The notes: generated by a model from the sequence alone, not told the origin. A stretch of 64,000 nucleotides of DNA from CAZADA01 sp964526675 (GCA_964526675.1 CAZGLY010000001.1:113179-177178); one strand, 5' to 3'; counted from the first letter of the stretch, positions 1 through 9,089 are shown. Translations and numbers: made by a program.

Positions 1-2
1 GC

Positions 3-602
3 TGGGCCGGGCGGCTGAGCGGCCCGGTCGCGGTCTACAATGACGAACCGCCCCGCAGCGGTTGGCGCGACATTCTGGAGCTGGCCGAGCGGCTCGCCCC
101 TGACCCGGCGCTGCTGCCCGCGGATCCGGGTGAACGCGACGCGGTCCTCGCCCTGTGCGGCGACATCCTGAGCGAAGGCGGTCTCGCCTGGTCCCGGCGG
201 CTGCAGCTGGTGCATCACGGGCTCGCGGATGGCGAGGGGGGCTTTGCCCGTCCCATCGCGGAATACATCGGTCAAAAATACGGCTACAGCGCCGAAGCGG
301 GCGCGGCCTGCGGCGATCGCCTGCGCGATGCGCTCAAGGGGTTGGCGGACCGCTTGCACGCGCAACGCGCCGGCGGCTCCGCCTACTATGTCGGCGACGC
401 GCTCACCGCCGCGGACATCTACAGCGCCGCGGCCATGGCGCTTTTCGCGCCGCTCCCGGAAGACGTGTGCGCCATGTCCTCACGGGCCCGCGCCGCCTTC
501 GCAAGCAGCGATCGCGAGACCGAGGCGGCGCTCGACCCCATCCTGCTGGAGCACCGCGATCGGATGTACGCGCGGCATCTGGAGACGCCGCTGTCTCTCT
601 GA
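3..602 (+). CDS. Glutathione S-transferase-like protein, 5' end outside window
   Basis: An open frame runs from the left edge to a TGA at 600-602, so only the last 199 residues are seen and the start lies outside. The visible part is mostly helical. The stretch VGDALTAADIY matches the GST C-terminal domain signature, in which the S/T-x-x-D N-capping box caps helix alpha6. A GST normally binds glutathione through an N-terminal thioredoxin-like domain, which would be upstream and is not visible here. It converges on the GNAT gene with only 6 bases between them. Family assignment is by motif; substrate unknown. Confidence 0.6.
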   Translation, partial: WAGRLSGPVAVYNDEPPRSGWRDILELAERLAPDPALLPADPGERDAVLALCGDILSEGGLAWSRRLQLVHHGLADGEGGFARPIAEYIGQKYGYSAEAGAACGDRLRDALKGLADRLHAQRAGGSAYYVGDALTAADIYSAAAMALFAPLPEDVCAMSSRARAAFASSDRETEAALDPILLEHRDRMYARHLETPLSL

Positions 603-608
603 GAACCC

Positions 609-1331
609 TCAGGCGCGCCGCAGCTGCGTCAGCGTCACGGCTTGGCGCAACCGAAAGCCGAGACGCTCATAGACACGGATCGCCGCGGCGTTGTCCGCAT
701 AAGCGTGCAAGAAAGGCGTCTCGCCCCGGGCCGCAATGTGCGCGGCCGCTGTGGCGGTCAGCACGGCCGCCAAGCCACGCCCGCGAATGTCTGGGTGCGT
801 GCACACGCCGCTGACCTCCGTGAAGCCGGGCAGCTTCATCCGCTCGCCAGCCATGGCCGCCAAGCGCCCATCAATTTTGACGCCCCAAAACGCGCCGAGA
901 TGGTGCGTGCGCGCGAGGAACGGACCGGGTTCCGTCAACACCGCTAGGGCGCGCATGTCTGCGGCGTCGCCCTCGCCCAGCCGTTCAACGGTCGGATCAG
1001 CGGGATCGACCACGCCATCCTCCGCGATCATCTGGACCCCCGCGGCCCGACGGACCGCCACAAGCCCCGGAGGCACCGGCGGCGCGCCCGCTTGCAGCAA
1101 GAAGAGCGATCCGTCCGCCGGCGCGAGGGCGGCCAACGCCGCAAGACACGCCGGCGTGTCCTCGCGGGCGGCGGCGAACGGCCCCACATCCGGTTGGAAC
1201 CGACGCGCCAGATCGCCCCCCTCGGCAAACCGCGCGTGATGCGTCGTCAGCGTGCCCCAAACGGGACGCGCCAACGGATCCGTCGCCTCAACCCCCTCAA
1301 GCGCGTTGCGCGCGAGCACCCCGCTCTCCAT
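609..1331 (-). CDS. GNAT family N-acetyltransferase (FR47-like)
   Basis: Predicted acetyl-CoA-dependent acyltransferase of about 240 residues. The C-terminal half carries the GNAT core: a beta4-like segment VSGVCTHPD followed by the acetyl-CoA pyrophosphate loop IRGRGLA, then ADNAAAIRVYERLGFR near the end. The N-terminal half is divergent, as in FR47-type members. An ATG also exists at 1343, but GAGG lies six bases before the ATG at 1331, so that start is preferred. The promoter region just upstream contains two palindromes. Substrate cannot be inferred. Confidence 0.8.
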   Translation of the reverse strand: MESGVLARNALEGVEATDPLARPVWGTLTTHHARFAEGGDLARRFQPDVGPFAAAREDTPACLAALAALAPADGSLFLLQAGAPPVPPGLVAVRRAAGVQMIAEDGVVDPADPTVERLGEGDAADMRALAVLTEPGPFLARTHHLGAFWGVKIDGRLAAMAGERMKLPGFTEVSGVCTHPDIRGRGLAAVLTATAAAHIAARGETPFLHAYADNAAAIRVYERLGFRLRQAVTLTQLRRA

Positions 1332-1354
1332 GACCCACCTCATCAGCCAATCGC

Positions 1355-1378
1355 ATAACGCGTTATATAGCGTGCTAT
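1355..1378. promoter_or_regulatory. Tandem palindromes over the putative GNAT promoter
   Basis: A perfect 12-bp palindrome ATAACGCGTTAT (1355-1366) abuts a second dyad, ATAGC-GT-GCTAT (1367-1378). On the minus strand they overlap a TATATAA box that could serve as the -10 element of the GNAT gene, about 25-35 bases ahead of its start. The A/T richness contrasts sharply with the surrounding DNA. This looks like an operator for a dimeric repressor; which regulator binds is unknown. Confidence 0.45.
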
Positions 1379-1436
1379 GTAAGTAACAATACCTGCCGTC
1401 GCGTCAACGCGACGACGCCCGCCATGCGGCGCAGAG

Positions 1437-1871
1437 CTACGTCGCGACCGCCGCCATCGCGAAGCGGACCCACATGACCATGAGCACCAGCACGCCCAGC
1501 CGATGGGCCAAAAACCGCAGGCCCACATTGTTGATCGTCACGTGCACCAGCGTGTGCGCAGCACGCGCGCCCACAAACGCCCAGGCCAACAGCGCCTGCA
1601 AACCGTCCGCCGCGCCGGGCGCGAACGCGGCGTGCAACCCCACCAACACGTAGAAGAGGACCGGGATCTCCAGCAGGTTAACGAAGTTGCGCCCCCAGTT
1701 TCCGACCCACGCCGGGGGCGGCGCGCCGGCCTTCGTCTTCACAAAATCCTGCGACAAGGCGCCCCGCGCGCTGGCCACCACGCCCGCGATCGTCATGGCC
1801 CAATAGACCGCGAAGGTGAGCCCCGCCATCGCAAACGCTGCGTAGAGCAACTGAAAATCGTCCGTGTTCAT
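1437..1871 (-). CDS. MAPEG family membrane protein
   Basis: A 144-residue protein with four hydrophobic segments, fitting the four-helix MAPEG (membrane-associated eicosanoid/glutathione metabolism) fold and its usual length of 130-150. Family-like features are RNFVNLLEIPVLFYV in the middle and the R-A-A-H-T-L-V-H region near the third helix. A strong ribosome site (GGAGGGG) precedes the ATG. Bacterial members are mostly uncharacterised; glutathione-dependent detoxification in the inner membrane is the family expectation, not shown here. Confidence 0.8.
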   Translation of the reverse strand: MNTDDFQLLYAAFAMAGLTFAVYWAMTIAGVVASARGALSQDFVKTKAGAPPPAWVGNWGRNFVNLLEIPVLFYVLVGLHAAFAPGAADGLQALLAWAFVGARAAHTLVHVTINNVGLRFLAHRLGVLVLMVMWVRFAMAAVAT

Positions 1872-2025
1872 CCGCCCCTCCCTAAGCGCGCGTGCCGCGC
1901 ACCGCCTCTTAGCGGATCAAACGCCCTGCGCCCATGGTTTGTGCAGAGGCCCCCTCGGCTCCATGTAAACGGGCGGCGCAGGGGTCGGAGGCCCCCCGCG
2001 CGCTCGACGGTGAAGGCGCACTGAG

Positions 2026-3297
2026 ATGGCGAACACAATCGTGGACACGACGAGCCGACGGGTCTTGTTGGTCATCGGCGGGGGCATCGCCGCCTACAAA
2101 ACGCTTGAGCTGATCCGAGAGCTCGATCGCCGCGGGATCAAGTCGCGCTGCATCCTCACCGGCGCCGCCAAGCACTTCGTCACGCCGCTTTCGGTGGCGG
2201 CCCTCTCGGGCGAAAAAGTCTTCGACGACCTGTTCTCCCTCACGGACGAGACGGAGATGGGCCACATCGAGCTCTCGCGATCGGCGGATCTCGTGGTTGT
2301 GGCGCCCGCCACAGCCGACCTGATGGCCAAGGCCGCTGGCGGCCTCGCGACCGACATGGCGACGACGGCGCTCCTCGCGACCGACAAGCCGGTGATGATG
2401 GCCCCGGCGATGAATGTCCGCATGTGGGAGCATCCCGCGACCCAGCGCAATCTCGCGACCCTGCGCGGCGACGGCGTGATGGTCGTCGGGCCAAATGAGG
2501 GCGGCATGGCCTGCGGTGAGTTTGGGCCCGGCCGCATGGCCGAACCGCTGGAGATCGCCCTGGCGATCGAAGCCTGGTACCGCGCGCACCGTGACTCCGC
2601 GTCCCCCGCGGGAGCAGACGACCAGCCCCTCGCCGGACAGCGCGTCGTCGTCACCGCCGGCCCGACGCGCGAACCGCTCGATCCCGTGCGGCACCTCACC
2701 AACCATTCCTCGGGCGCACAGGGCTACGCCATCGCCGCCGCCGCAGCCGCCCTTGGCGCCGAGACGATTCTGGTCAGCGGGCCGACATCCCTTGATGCGC
2801 CGGACAACGTCACCCGCGTCAACGTCGAGACCGCCGTCCAAATGCTGGAGGCCTGCGAGCAGGCGCTGCCGGCCGACGTGTTCATCGCGGTCGCGGCGGT
2901 GGCCGATTGGCGTCCCGCCAACGCGGCGCCGACCAAACTCAAGCTCAAGGGAAAAACCGCGGCTCCGCCCACGATCGAGCTGGTGGAGAACCCCGACATC
3001 CTCAAAACCATCGCCAAACACCGCAAGCGCCGGCCGGGCTTGGTCATCGGTTTCGCCGCCGAAACACACGACGTGCTGACGCACGCGCGCGCGAAGCGAA
3101 AGCGCAAAGGCTGCGATTGGATCGTGGCCAACGACGTCTCGGGCGACGTGATGGGGGGAACGGAAAACGCCGTGACGCTGGTGACCGCCGACGGGGAGGA
3201 AAGCTGGCCGCGCACGTCGAAAACCGCTGTGGCGGAGCGGCTGATGGCGCGGATCGCGGACGCCCGCGCGGCGGCGCTCACGAACGCCGCCGAGTAG
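2026..3297 (+). CDS. coaBC: Bifunctional phosphopantothenoylcysteine decarboxylase / phosphopantothenate-cysteine ligase
   Basis: Carries out two consecutive steps of coenzyme A synthesis: CTP-dependent joining of 4'-phosphopantothenate with cysteine, then FMN-dependent decarboxylation. Residues 1-190 are the flavoprotein CoaC domain (GGGIAAYKTLELIREL at the start, PAMNVRMWEHPATQRN, and the active-site Cys in GGMACGEFGPGRM). Residues from about 205 form the CoaB ligase (VVVTAGPTREPLDPVRHL, NHSSGAQGYA, and the loop FAAETHD). The length of 423 is slightly above the family norm. A GAAGG ribosome site lies ahead of the ATG. dut follows 400 bases downstream, a common alphaproteobacterial pairing. 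Confidence 0.95.
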   Translation: MANTIVDTTSRRVLLVIGGGIAAYKTLELIRELDRRGIKSRCILTGAAKHFVTPLSVAALSGEKVFDDLFSLTDETEMGHIELSRSADLVVVAPATADLMAKAAGGLATDMATTALLATDKPVMMAPAMNVRMWEHPATQRNLATLRGDGVMVVGPNEGGMACGEFGPGRMAEPLEIALAIEAWYRAHRDSASPAGADDQPLAGQRVVVTAGPTREPLDPVRHLTNHSSGAQGYAIAAAAAALGAETILVSGPTSLDAPDNVTRVNVETAVQMLEACEQALPADVFIAVAAVADWRPANAAPTKLKLKGKTAAPPTIELVENPDILKTIAKHRKRRPGLVIGFAAETHDVLTHARAKRKRKGCDWIVANDVSGDVMGGTENAVTLVTADGEESWPRTSKTAVAERLMARIADARAAALTNAAE

Positions 3298-3303
3298 GAC
3301 GTT

Positions 3304-3318
3304 GCGGCGCTACGCCGC
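3304..3318. terminator. Short GC hairpin between convergent genes
   Basis: GCGGCG-CTA-CGCCGC forms a six-base-pair hairpin just after the coaBC stop and overlaps the stop codon of the convergent small gene. There is no T-run on either strand, so a rho-independent role is uncertain. Confidence 0.3.
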
Positions 3319-3573
3319 GTCGCGTTGCGGAAGCGACGACGTTCCCGGTTCCTCGGAAGCCTCACGCCCCGACCCGTCGCCCGTCAACGCCGCGAACGTC
3401 TCTTGATGCTTCTTCAGCGCGTAGGCGTAGGCGCTCGCCGCCGCCTCAGCGACGGCCGCCTCCGCGTCCTGGCCTTTGGCGCGCATGGCGATCGCCGCGC
3501 GATGCTCGGCCATGGCGCTTGCGAACAAGAGCGCGTGATAGCTTTTGATGGATTTGTGGACGGTGGCGGCCAT
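3310..3573 (-). CDS. Small helical hypothetical protein
   Basis: An 87-residue protein of unknown function. It is Ala-rich and predicted mostly helical (residues 5-60), with a polar, probably disordered tail. A good ribosome site, AGGGGAG, lies eight bases before the ATG, which supports it being a real gene. No signal peptide or membrane segment. It is convergent with coaBC and divergent from dut. No family recognised. Confidence 0.6.
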   Translation of the reverse strand: MAATVHKSIKSYHALLFASAMAEHRAAIAMRAKGQDAEAAVAEAAASAYAYALKKHQETFAALTGDGSGREASEEPGTSSLPQRDAA

Positions 3574-3691
3574 GGCGCTGTCTCCCCTACCTGTTCGGGC
3601 TCTGTCGTGATTCGCCCATCGGGGGAAGCCGACGGCGCGCTGCTGTGGGAAAGCTGGACGCGCGGGGGGCGACGCAGGTTAACGTCTTCCC

Positions 3692-4189
3692 ATGCTGACG
3701 ACGAACCCTGCGCCCTTGCTCGATCCCGCCGACGCCGAAGGCCCAACGATCGCGGTGAAACCGCTGGATCACTTCCTGGGCTTGGATCTGCCGCGCTATC
3801 AGACCGCCGGCGCGGCGGGCATGGACCTCTGCGCGGCGCTGCCGGACGCGGAGCCCGCAACCTTGCACCCTGGTCGGCGCGCGCTGATCCCCACCGGCCT
3901 GGCGATCGCCCTGCCGGATGGGTTTGAGGCGCAAGTCCGTCCGCGCTCAGGCCTTGCGCTCAAGCACGGCGTCACGTGCCTCAACGCCCCCGGCACGATC
4001 GACGCCGACTATCGGGGCGAGGTGCGCGTGCTCTTGATCAACCACGGCGAAGCGGACTTCGTCGTGCGACGGGGCGAACGCATCGCTCAGCTCGTCATCG
4101 CGCCGGTCGTGCAAGCAAGCTGGGACGTGGTGACGCTTCTTCCCGCCGCGGCTCGTGGCGCCGGAGGTTTCGGGAGCACGGGCGTCTGA
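3692..4189 (+). CDS. dut: dUTP diphosphatase
   Basis: Hydrolyses dUTP to dUMP and pyrophosphate, keeping uracil out of DNA and supplying dUMP for thymidylate. All five dUTPase motifs are present in order: AGMDLCAA (1), PRSGLALKHGV (2), GTIDADYRGEV with the catalytic Asp (3), RGERIAQLVIAP (4), and the C-terminal GAGGFGSTGV arm (5). The 165 residues include an N-terminal extension of about 15 residues over typical homotrimeric enzymes. The ribosome site is weak. Confidence 0.95.
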   Translation: MLTTNPAPLLDPADAEGPTIAVKPLDHFLGLDLPRYQTAGAAGMDLCAALPDAEPATLHPGRRALIPTGLAIALPDGFEAQVRPRSGLALKHGVTCLNAPGTIDADYRGEVRVLLINHGEADFVVRRGERIAQLVIAPVVQASWDVVTLLPAAARGAGGFGSTGV

Positions 4190-4198
4190 CGCGCGCCG

Positions 4199-4903
4199 TC
4201 ACACCGCCGCGCCGATGGCGAGGCCGACCACGCTCGTGACCGCCATGGCGAGCGCGCCCCACAGCATCACACGCGCCACAGCTTTCGCCACGGGCGCGTC
4301 GCCGGCGCGGGCGCCCAATCCGCCCAACGTCGCCAAGCTCACAAGCGAGACGCCGGCCACAGCCGGCCCGATCGCGACCGTCGGCGCCGCCCACGCCGCC
4401 AGCAGCGGCGCGCCAGCGCCCGCGGCGAACGACCCCGCCGACGCGACCGCGGCCTGAACGGGCCGTGCCGCCGTCGTATCGAAAATGTGCAGCTCGTCGC
4501 GGGCATGGGCGTCGAGGGCGTCTTTCGCCATCAACTGCTCCGCGACCCGCCGCGCCAAGGCCGGCTCCACGCCCCGCGCCATGTAGATCTGCGCCAGTTC
4601 CTCGCGCTCAAACGCCGGATCATCCGCCAGTTCGGCGCGCTCGCGCGCAAGATCCGCCTGCTCGGCGTCGGACTGGGAGCTGACGGAGACATACTCGCCC
4701 GCCGCCATGGACATCGCCCCCGCCACAAGCGCCGCGACGCCGGCGAGGATCACCTCGCCACGGGCCGCGCCGCCGGCGGCCACGCCCACGATGAGGCTCG
4801 CGGTCGAAACCACGCCGTCATTGGCGCCAAGGATCGCCGGACGCAGCCAGCCCAAGCGCGTGACCACGTGGCGTTCGCGATGACGTTCACTGCGGCGCGA
4901 CAT
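4199..4903 (-). CDS. VIT1/CCC1 family membrane protein
   Basis: A 234-residue integral membrane protein of the VIT1/CCC1 family, whose members transport Fe2+ or Mn2+. The N-terminal LRPAILGANDGVVSTASL motif in the first helix is characteristic. It is followed by AAGEYVSVSSQSDAEQAD and the cytoplasmic acidic loop (residues about 85-140) that binds metal in plant VIT1, then three more hydrophobic helices. The open frame extends upstream, but AGGAGGGG immediately precedes the ATG at 4903, fixing the start. Convergent with dut. Confidence 0.88.
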   Translation of the reverse strand: MSRRSERHRERHVVTRLGWLRPAILGANDGVVSTASLIVGVAAGGAARGEVILAGVAALVAGAMSMAAGEYVSVSSQSDAEQADLARERAELADDPAFEREELAQIYMARGVEPALARRVAEQLMAKDALDAHARDELHIFDTTAARPVQAAVASAGSFAAGAGAPLLAAWAAPTVAIGPAVAGVSLVSLATLGGLGARAGDAPVAKAVARVMLWGALAMAVTSVVGLAIGAAV

Positions 4904-5067
4904 CAGCCCCCTCCTGAATTCCTGCGGCTCGCGGGGACTATACCCCCGACCGTTCACGCCCGCGCGACAGCCGCCCGCGCGCGCCATTGGCCCATCTCCG
5001 ACGGCGCCTTAGGGTCAAGCGCCAACCGTCCTCGCCCCGTCCACACGAAGCTCTTCAGGAACACGCC

Positions 5068-6048
5068 ATGACCGACACCCTCGCACCCGCCGGCGTCCAC
5101 GCGCGCCCGCGTCCCCATGGGCGCGTCTATGACAGCATCGTCGACACCATCGGCGCCACGCCGCTGGTGCGTCTCAACGCGTTGGCCAAAGAGCATGGCG
5201 CGAAGGCGGAGGTCCTGGCCAAACTCGAATTCTTCAACCCGCTGGCCAGCGTGAAGGACCGTATCGGCCTCGCCATGATTGAAGCGCTGGAGGCCGACGG
5301 CCGGCTGAAGCCCGGCGGGATCATCGTGGAGCCGACGTCCGGCAACACCGGCATCGGGTTGGCGTTCGTCGGCGCCACCAAGGGCTATCGCGTGATCCTG
5401 TGCATGCCCGACAGCATGTCGATTGAGCGGCGCAAGATGCTCGCCCTCCTCGGCGCAGAGCTCGAGCTCACGCCCGCCGAGGACGGCGTCAAGGGCGCCA
5501 TCGCCAAAGCCGAGGAGATCGCCGCGAACAACCCCAACGCCGTGATCCCGGGGCAGTTCGAGAACCCGGCCAACCCCGCCATTCACGAGGCGACAACCGC
5601 TGAGGAGATCTGGACCGACACCGGGGGACGGTTTGACGCGTTCGTGTCTGGCATCGGCACCGGCGGTACGATCACCGGCTGTGCGCGCGTCTTCAAGAAG
5701 CGCGATCCCGCCATCCGCATCATCGCCGTGGAGCCCGCCGACAGCCCCGTCCTCTCCGGCGGCGAACCGGGCAAGCACAAAATCCAAGGCATTGGCACGG
5801 GGTTCATCCCCGCGAATGTCGACACGACCCTGCTCGACGAGGTCGTCACCGTCACCAACGAGGAAAGCTTTGAGATCGCGCGCGCGGCGGCGCGGCTTGA
5901 TGGGCTTCCGGTTGGGATCTCCTCCGGCGCGGCGCTCTCCGCCGCGCTTCGCGTGGCGACGCGCGACGACATGGCGGGCAAACGGGTTGTCGTGATCATC
6001 CCGTCCTTTGCGGAACGCTATCTCTCCACCGCCCTCTTTGAAGACTAG
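5068..6048 (+). CDS. cysK: Cysteine synthase A (O-acetylserine sulfhydrylase)
   Basis: PLP-dependent enzyme converting O-acetylserine plus sulfide to cysteine. At 326 residues it is close to the family norm. Visible features: TIGATPLVRLN near the N-terminus, the PLP lysine in NPLASVKDRIGLAMI, the substrate loop PTSGNTGIGLAF, the phosphate-binding GIGTGGTITG, and PVGISSGAALSAAL near the end. The reading frame extends upstream, but CAGGA seven bases before the ATG at 5068 and the start of homology-like sequence favour this start. Confidence 0.93.
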   Translation: MTDTLAPAGVHARPRPHGRVYDSIVDTIGATPLVRLNALAKEHGAKAEVLAKLEFFNPLASVKDRIGLAMIEALEADGRLKPGGIIVEPTSGNTGIGLAFVGATKGYRVILCMPDSMSIERRKMLALLGAELELTPAEDGVKGAIAKAEEIAANNPNAVIPGQFENPANPAIHEATTAEEIWTDTGGRFDAFVSGIGTGGTITGCARVFKKRDPAIRIIAVEPADSPVLSGGEPGKHKIQGIGTGFIPANVDTTLLDEVVTVTNEESFEIARAAARLDGLPVGISSGAALSAALRVATRDDMAGKRVVVIIPSFAERYLSTALFED

Positions 6049-6092
6049 TCGCTGCGGGCGACGACAACGCACGGCAAGCGACGGCGACCATC

Positions 6093-6785
6093 ATGGCCCT
6101 TGCAGAAATCATCGCCATCGCGTCCGCGTTGATCGCGGTCGCGTCTCTCGTGTTCAACGCGCTGATTGTGCGCCGCCAGCAGACCATGGCGTTTGAGGGC
6201 CTCAAGCTGAGTCTCGACAGCGACGTCTTGGCTTGGGGCCGCCACGCCGTGGACGCCATCGCGGATGCGGAACGCTTCGCCGCCTCGACCGGTTTCGCCG
6301 ACGACCCCAAAAGCGCGGGACGCGAGCAGACGCGCATTGCGCTGCATTTGTCGGCCCTGGCGGACCAGGGCCGGTTCTACTTTCCCAACATCGATGTCGG
6401 CGACGACCATGGCCGCGACAAATGGGCGGCCTTTCGCGGCCATCGTCCGCCGATCATTCACGCGATCGTTTTCGCTCATTACGCCATCAAGAAGTTCGAC
6501 CCGCGCGACGCCGACGCCTTGGGCCCGATGTGCGCGCTGCTGTTCCGGTGCCGCCGGTTGGTCGTGTCGGAGATCCAGTCGGCGATCGATCCACGACGGC
6601 GCGCCAAAACCTTCTCCGAGCTGTCCGAAGCGAAGCAGGACTCCGTGGGCGCAAGCATCAAAGAGGCGGCGGAGTTGGCGGTGGAGCTCGAGGCACTACA
6701 CCCTGGTGTGTTGGAAGAGCACAGCGACCGCGTGGACATCCACGCAGCGGTGCGAGCAGCAGCGCGTGCGGCGAGCGCATCCTAA
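6093..6785 (+). CDS. Hypothetical membrane-anchored protein
   Basis: A 230-residue protein with one N-terminal hydrophobic helix (about residues 3-26), then a soluble, charged, largely helical region. The central stretch FYFPNIDVGDDHGRD is the most distinctive. The tail is Ala-rich. I do not recognise a family. It sits between cysK and another small membrane protein; no strong ribosome site is visible. The open frame is long, and coding periodicity looks good on this strand. Confidence 0.6.
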   Translation: MALAEIIAIASALIAVASLVFNALIVRRQQTMAFEGLKLSLDSDVLAWGRHAVDAIADAERFAASTGFADDPKSAGREQTRIALHLSALADQGRFYFPNIDVGDDHGRDKWAAFRGHRPPIIHAIVFAHYAIKKFDPRDADALGPMCALLFRCRRLVVSEIQSAIDPRRRAKTFSELSEAKQDSVGASIKEAAELAVELEALHPGVLEEHSDRVDIHAAVRAAARAASAS

Positions 6786-6820
6786 AATCGGTGGCTAACG
6801 TCCACGAACGCTCGACGCAC

Positions 6821-7246
6821 ATGCGCTTCGTGCGTCCCGTGATCGCCTTCTTGGCGGCGGCCGCGGCAGCCGCCGTCACGGGCATCGCGCTCCTCACAGC
6901 GCTCGACATCGCCAACGGTCATCACCGAGGGACGCCGGCGGAAACGGCCGCGCAAGCGGCGAGCCTGTCGGTTGTTCTGTTTGGCTACATCCTCGCACTG
7001 GCCTCGCTGCCGGCGATCGCGCTCACCTGGCTCGCCCACGGGGTCCGCGCGCCGCGGCCATGGACGGACATGCTGGTCGGCGCGGCGCTCCCGGTGATTG
7101 TGTTCACCACGATTTTCGCCCTGGCGACCCGGGAGTTCTTGCTGTTTTCGCCCCGGACCTGGCGGAGCATGGGCCCTTTGTGCGCGGCGGGAGCGGTGGG
7201 CGGTTTGGTCTACGCGACGATGCTCGGTCCCCGCACGCGACGCTGA
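6821..7246 (+). CDS. Small hypothetical membrane protein
   Basis: A 141-residue protein with four hydrophobic segments, the first in residues 3-28. A GTG at 6791 in the same frame would add ten residues. Although the open frame continues further upstream, that part overlaps the previous gene and reads as an out-of-frame shadow. Short soluble loops and a basic C-terminus (RTRR) suggest an inner-membrane protein. No family recognised; it could be co-transcribed with the membrane-anchored gene before it. Confidence 0.55.
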   Translation: MRFVRPVIAFLAAAAAAAVTGIALLTALDIANGHHRGTPAETAAQAASLSVVLFGYILALASLPAIALTWLAHGVRAPRPWTDMLVGAALPVIVFTTIFALATREFLLFSPRTWRSMGPLCAAGAVGGLVYATMLGPRTRR

Positions 7247-7291
7247 GCAAAGCGCGGCGCGCCGATCGACACCAGCCCGCGCGCGTCTTAC

Positions 7292-8134
7292 ATGCCGGCC
7301 ATGCCGCTCACGTCGGACCAACTCGAACGCTACGCCCGCCACATCGTGCTCAAGGAAGTCGGCGGCCCGGGTCAGCGCGCTCTGCGCGACGCGCGGGTGC
7401 TGATTGTGGGGGTGGGCGGGCTTGGATCGCCAGCAGCGCTTTACCTCGCGGCGGCGGGCGTCGGCGTGCTCGGCCTGGCCGACCCCGACGGCGTGAGCCT
7501 CAGCAATCTGCAGCGTCAGATCGCGTTCCGGACCCAAGACGTCGGAACGCCCAAACCGCAGGCCGCCGGACAGGCACTCCGCGCCCTCAATCCGGACGTC
7601 GAGGCGATTGCGATCAATCAAGCGATCACGTCCGAGAACGCCGAAGCGGTGATCCGCGACTATGACCTCGTGGTGGAGGGGGTGGACAGCTTCGCGGCCC
7701 GCTTTGTCGTGAATGACGCGTGCTACGCGGCGGAGCGGGCGCTGGTGTCCGGCGCGGTCGGGCGGTGGACGGGGCAAGTGTCTGTTTTTAAGGCGGGTTT
7801 GACCAAAGGCCGCGCACCGGACGCGCGGTGGCCGTGCTACCGATGTCTGACGCCGGAAGAGCCGCCGGAAGCGGACGACTGCGCCCGCGCGGGCATTGTC
7901 GGCGCGCTCACCGGCGTGATCGGCGCGGCCATGGCGCTCGAAGCCATCAAGGAAATCGCGGGCGCGGGCGACACCCTGGCGGGACGGCTGCTCATCTATG
8001 AGGGATTGGCCGGCGCCGCGCGCACCATCGCGCTCCCCGCGGACGCGAAGTGCCCTCTGTGCGGCGACCCAAAATCGGCCAGAAACCCAGGGGATGATCA
8101 TGACCGACCGCCGTTGCGCGGCGCCGCGGAATGA
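7292..8134 (+). CDS. moeB: MoeB/ThiF-type adenylyltransferase
   Basis: E1-like enzyme that adenylates the C-terminal glycine of a small sulfur-carrier protein: MoaD for molybdopterin synthase, or ThiS for thiamin. It shows the nucleotide-binding VGVGGLGSPAALYLA, SNLQRQIAF, and two zinc-binding CxxC pairs (CYRC and CPLC). The 280 residues contain no C-terminal rhodanese domain. No MoaD, ThiS or other molybdenum-cofactor gene lies nearby, so the MoeB name rests on family resemblance. Start at 7292 or the in-frame ATG at 7301. Confidence 0.85.
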   Translation: MPAMPLTSDQLERYARHIVLKEVGGPGQRALRDARVLIVGVGGLGSPAALYLAAAGVGVLGLADPDGVSLSNLQRQIAFRTQDVGTPKPQAAGQALRALNPDVEAIAINQAITSENAEAVIRDYDLVVEGVDSFAARFVVNDACYAAERALVSGAVGRWTGQVSVFKAGLTKGRAPDARWPCYRCLTPEEPPEADDCARAGIVGALTGVIGAAMALEAIKEIAGAGDTLAGRLLIYEGLAGAARTIALPADAKCPLCGDPKSARNPGDDHDRPPLRGAAE

Positions 8135-8266
8135 ACCGCAGTTTCTCACTCGCTTCGGCTTGTCGCGCTGAGTTTTGGAGAGGTATACGAGGATCCCGGG
8201 CCGCCGCGCGAGTGCCTTGGCTGGGGTTGGACCTCAGCGGCTTCGGCCCCAACCAGGGGACGGCTA

Positions 8267-9055
8267 ATGAAGCGCATGATTCAAAAGACGGTATTTGAAT
8301 TCTTTGATCGATTTACGCCGCGGGTGTCACATTCCTTGCGGATGGCCAAAGCGGTGCATCCCGGCTCAAGCGAGCCCGAAATCAATCACATCGTCGACTT
8401 TATCGACTCCAGTAAAGACGCGGTGGACATTGGCGCCCATCGCGGCGTCTACGCCATGGTCATGGCGAAGCGTGCGCGCCGGGTTCACGCCCTCGAGCCG
8501 CATCCGAGGCTGTATCGGTATTTGACGCGGGTGATGCCGCGCAATGTGAAAGTCTACAATCTGGCCGCGTCCGACCAGAAGAGCGTGCTTGACCTCCACA
8601 TCCCGCGCGGCGGCGGCTATTTCGGCCTTGGCCAGGGCACGCTCGAGAACCCGGACTATTTCGACTCCAACAACAAAGTCGTGTCCGAGGAAGTGCGCGC
8701 CGAGCCCCTGGACGACACGCTCGACACGCCGATCGGCTTCATCAAGATCGATGTCGAAGGACACGAGCCCAGCGCGATCCGCGGCGCCCTCGGCCTGATC
8801 AGCGCGCACAAGCCGACGATTTTGGTCGAGATCGTCAAACGCAATGGCGAGTCCAAGATGGACGACATCCGCGGCTTGCTGACGCCCCTAGGCTATCAGG
8901 GCTACTTCCTCAATGACGGCCGCTGGCGTCCCTTGGCCGAATTCAGCTTCGACGAGTACCAAGCCCCCGGAAGCCAATTCGACGCGGACAAGCCGTTCGT
9001 GAACAACTTCCTGTTCACGGTCCAGAGTCTGGACGCGTCCGCCGCCGCCAACTAA
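8267..9055 (+). CDS. FkbM family methyltransferase
   Basis: SAM-dependent methyltransferase of 262 residues. The SAM-binding motif I is VDIGAHRGVYAMVMAK with the acidic end of beta2 in ALEPHPRLYRYL. The FkbM signature FIKIDVEGHEPSAIRGA is clear, followed by ILVEIVK. A ribosome site AGGGGA precedes the ATG. Members methylate hydroxyls of polyketides, glycans or lipids; no glycan or polyketide gene is nearby, so the target is unknown. Confidence 0.85.
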   Translation: MKRMIQKTVFEFFDRFTPRVSHSLRMAKAVHPGSSEPEINHIVDFIDSSKDAVDIGAHRGVYAMVMAKRARRVHALEPHPRLYRYLTRVMPRNVKVYNLAASDQKSVLDLHIPRGGGYFGLGQGTLENPDYFDSNNKVVSEEVRAEPLDDTLDTPIGFIKIDVEGHEPSAIRGALGLISAHKPTILVEIVKRNGESKMDDIRGLLTPLGYQGYFLNDGRWRPLAEFSFDEYQAPGSQFDADKPFVNNFLFTVQSLDASAAAN

Positions 9056-9089
9056 GGGCCCGACGACGGCGGGCGCGCGCCAGCGCGCT

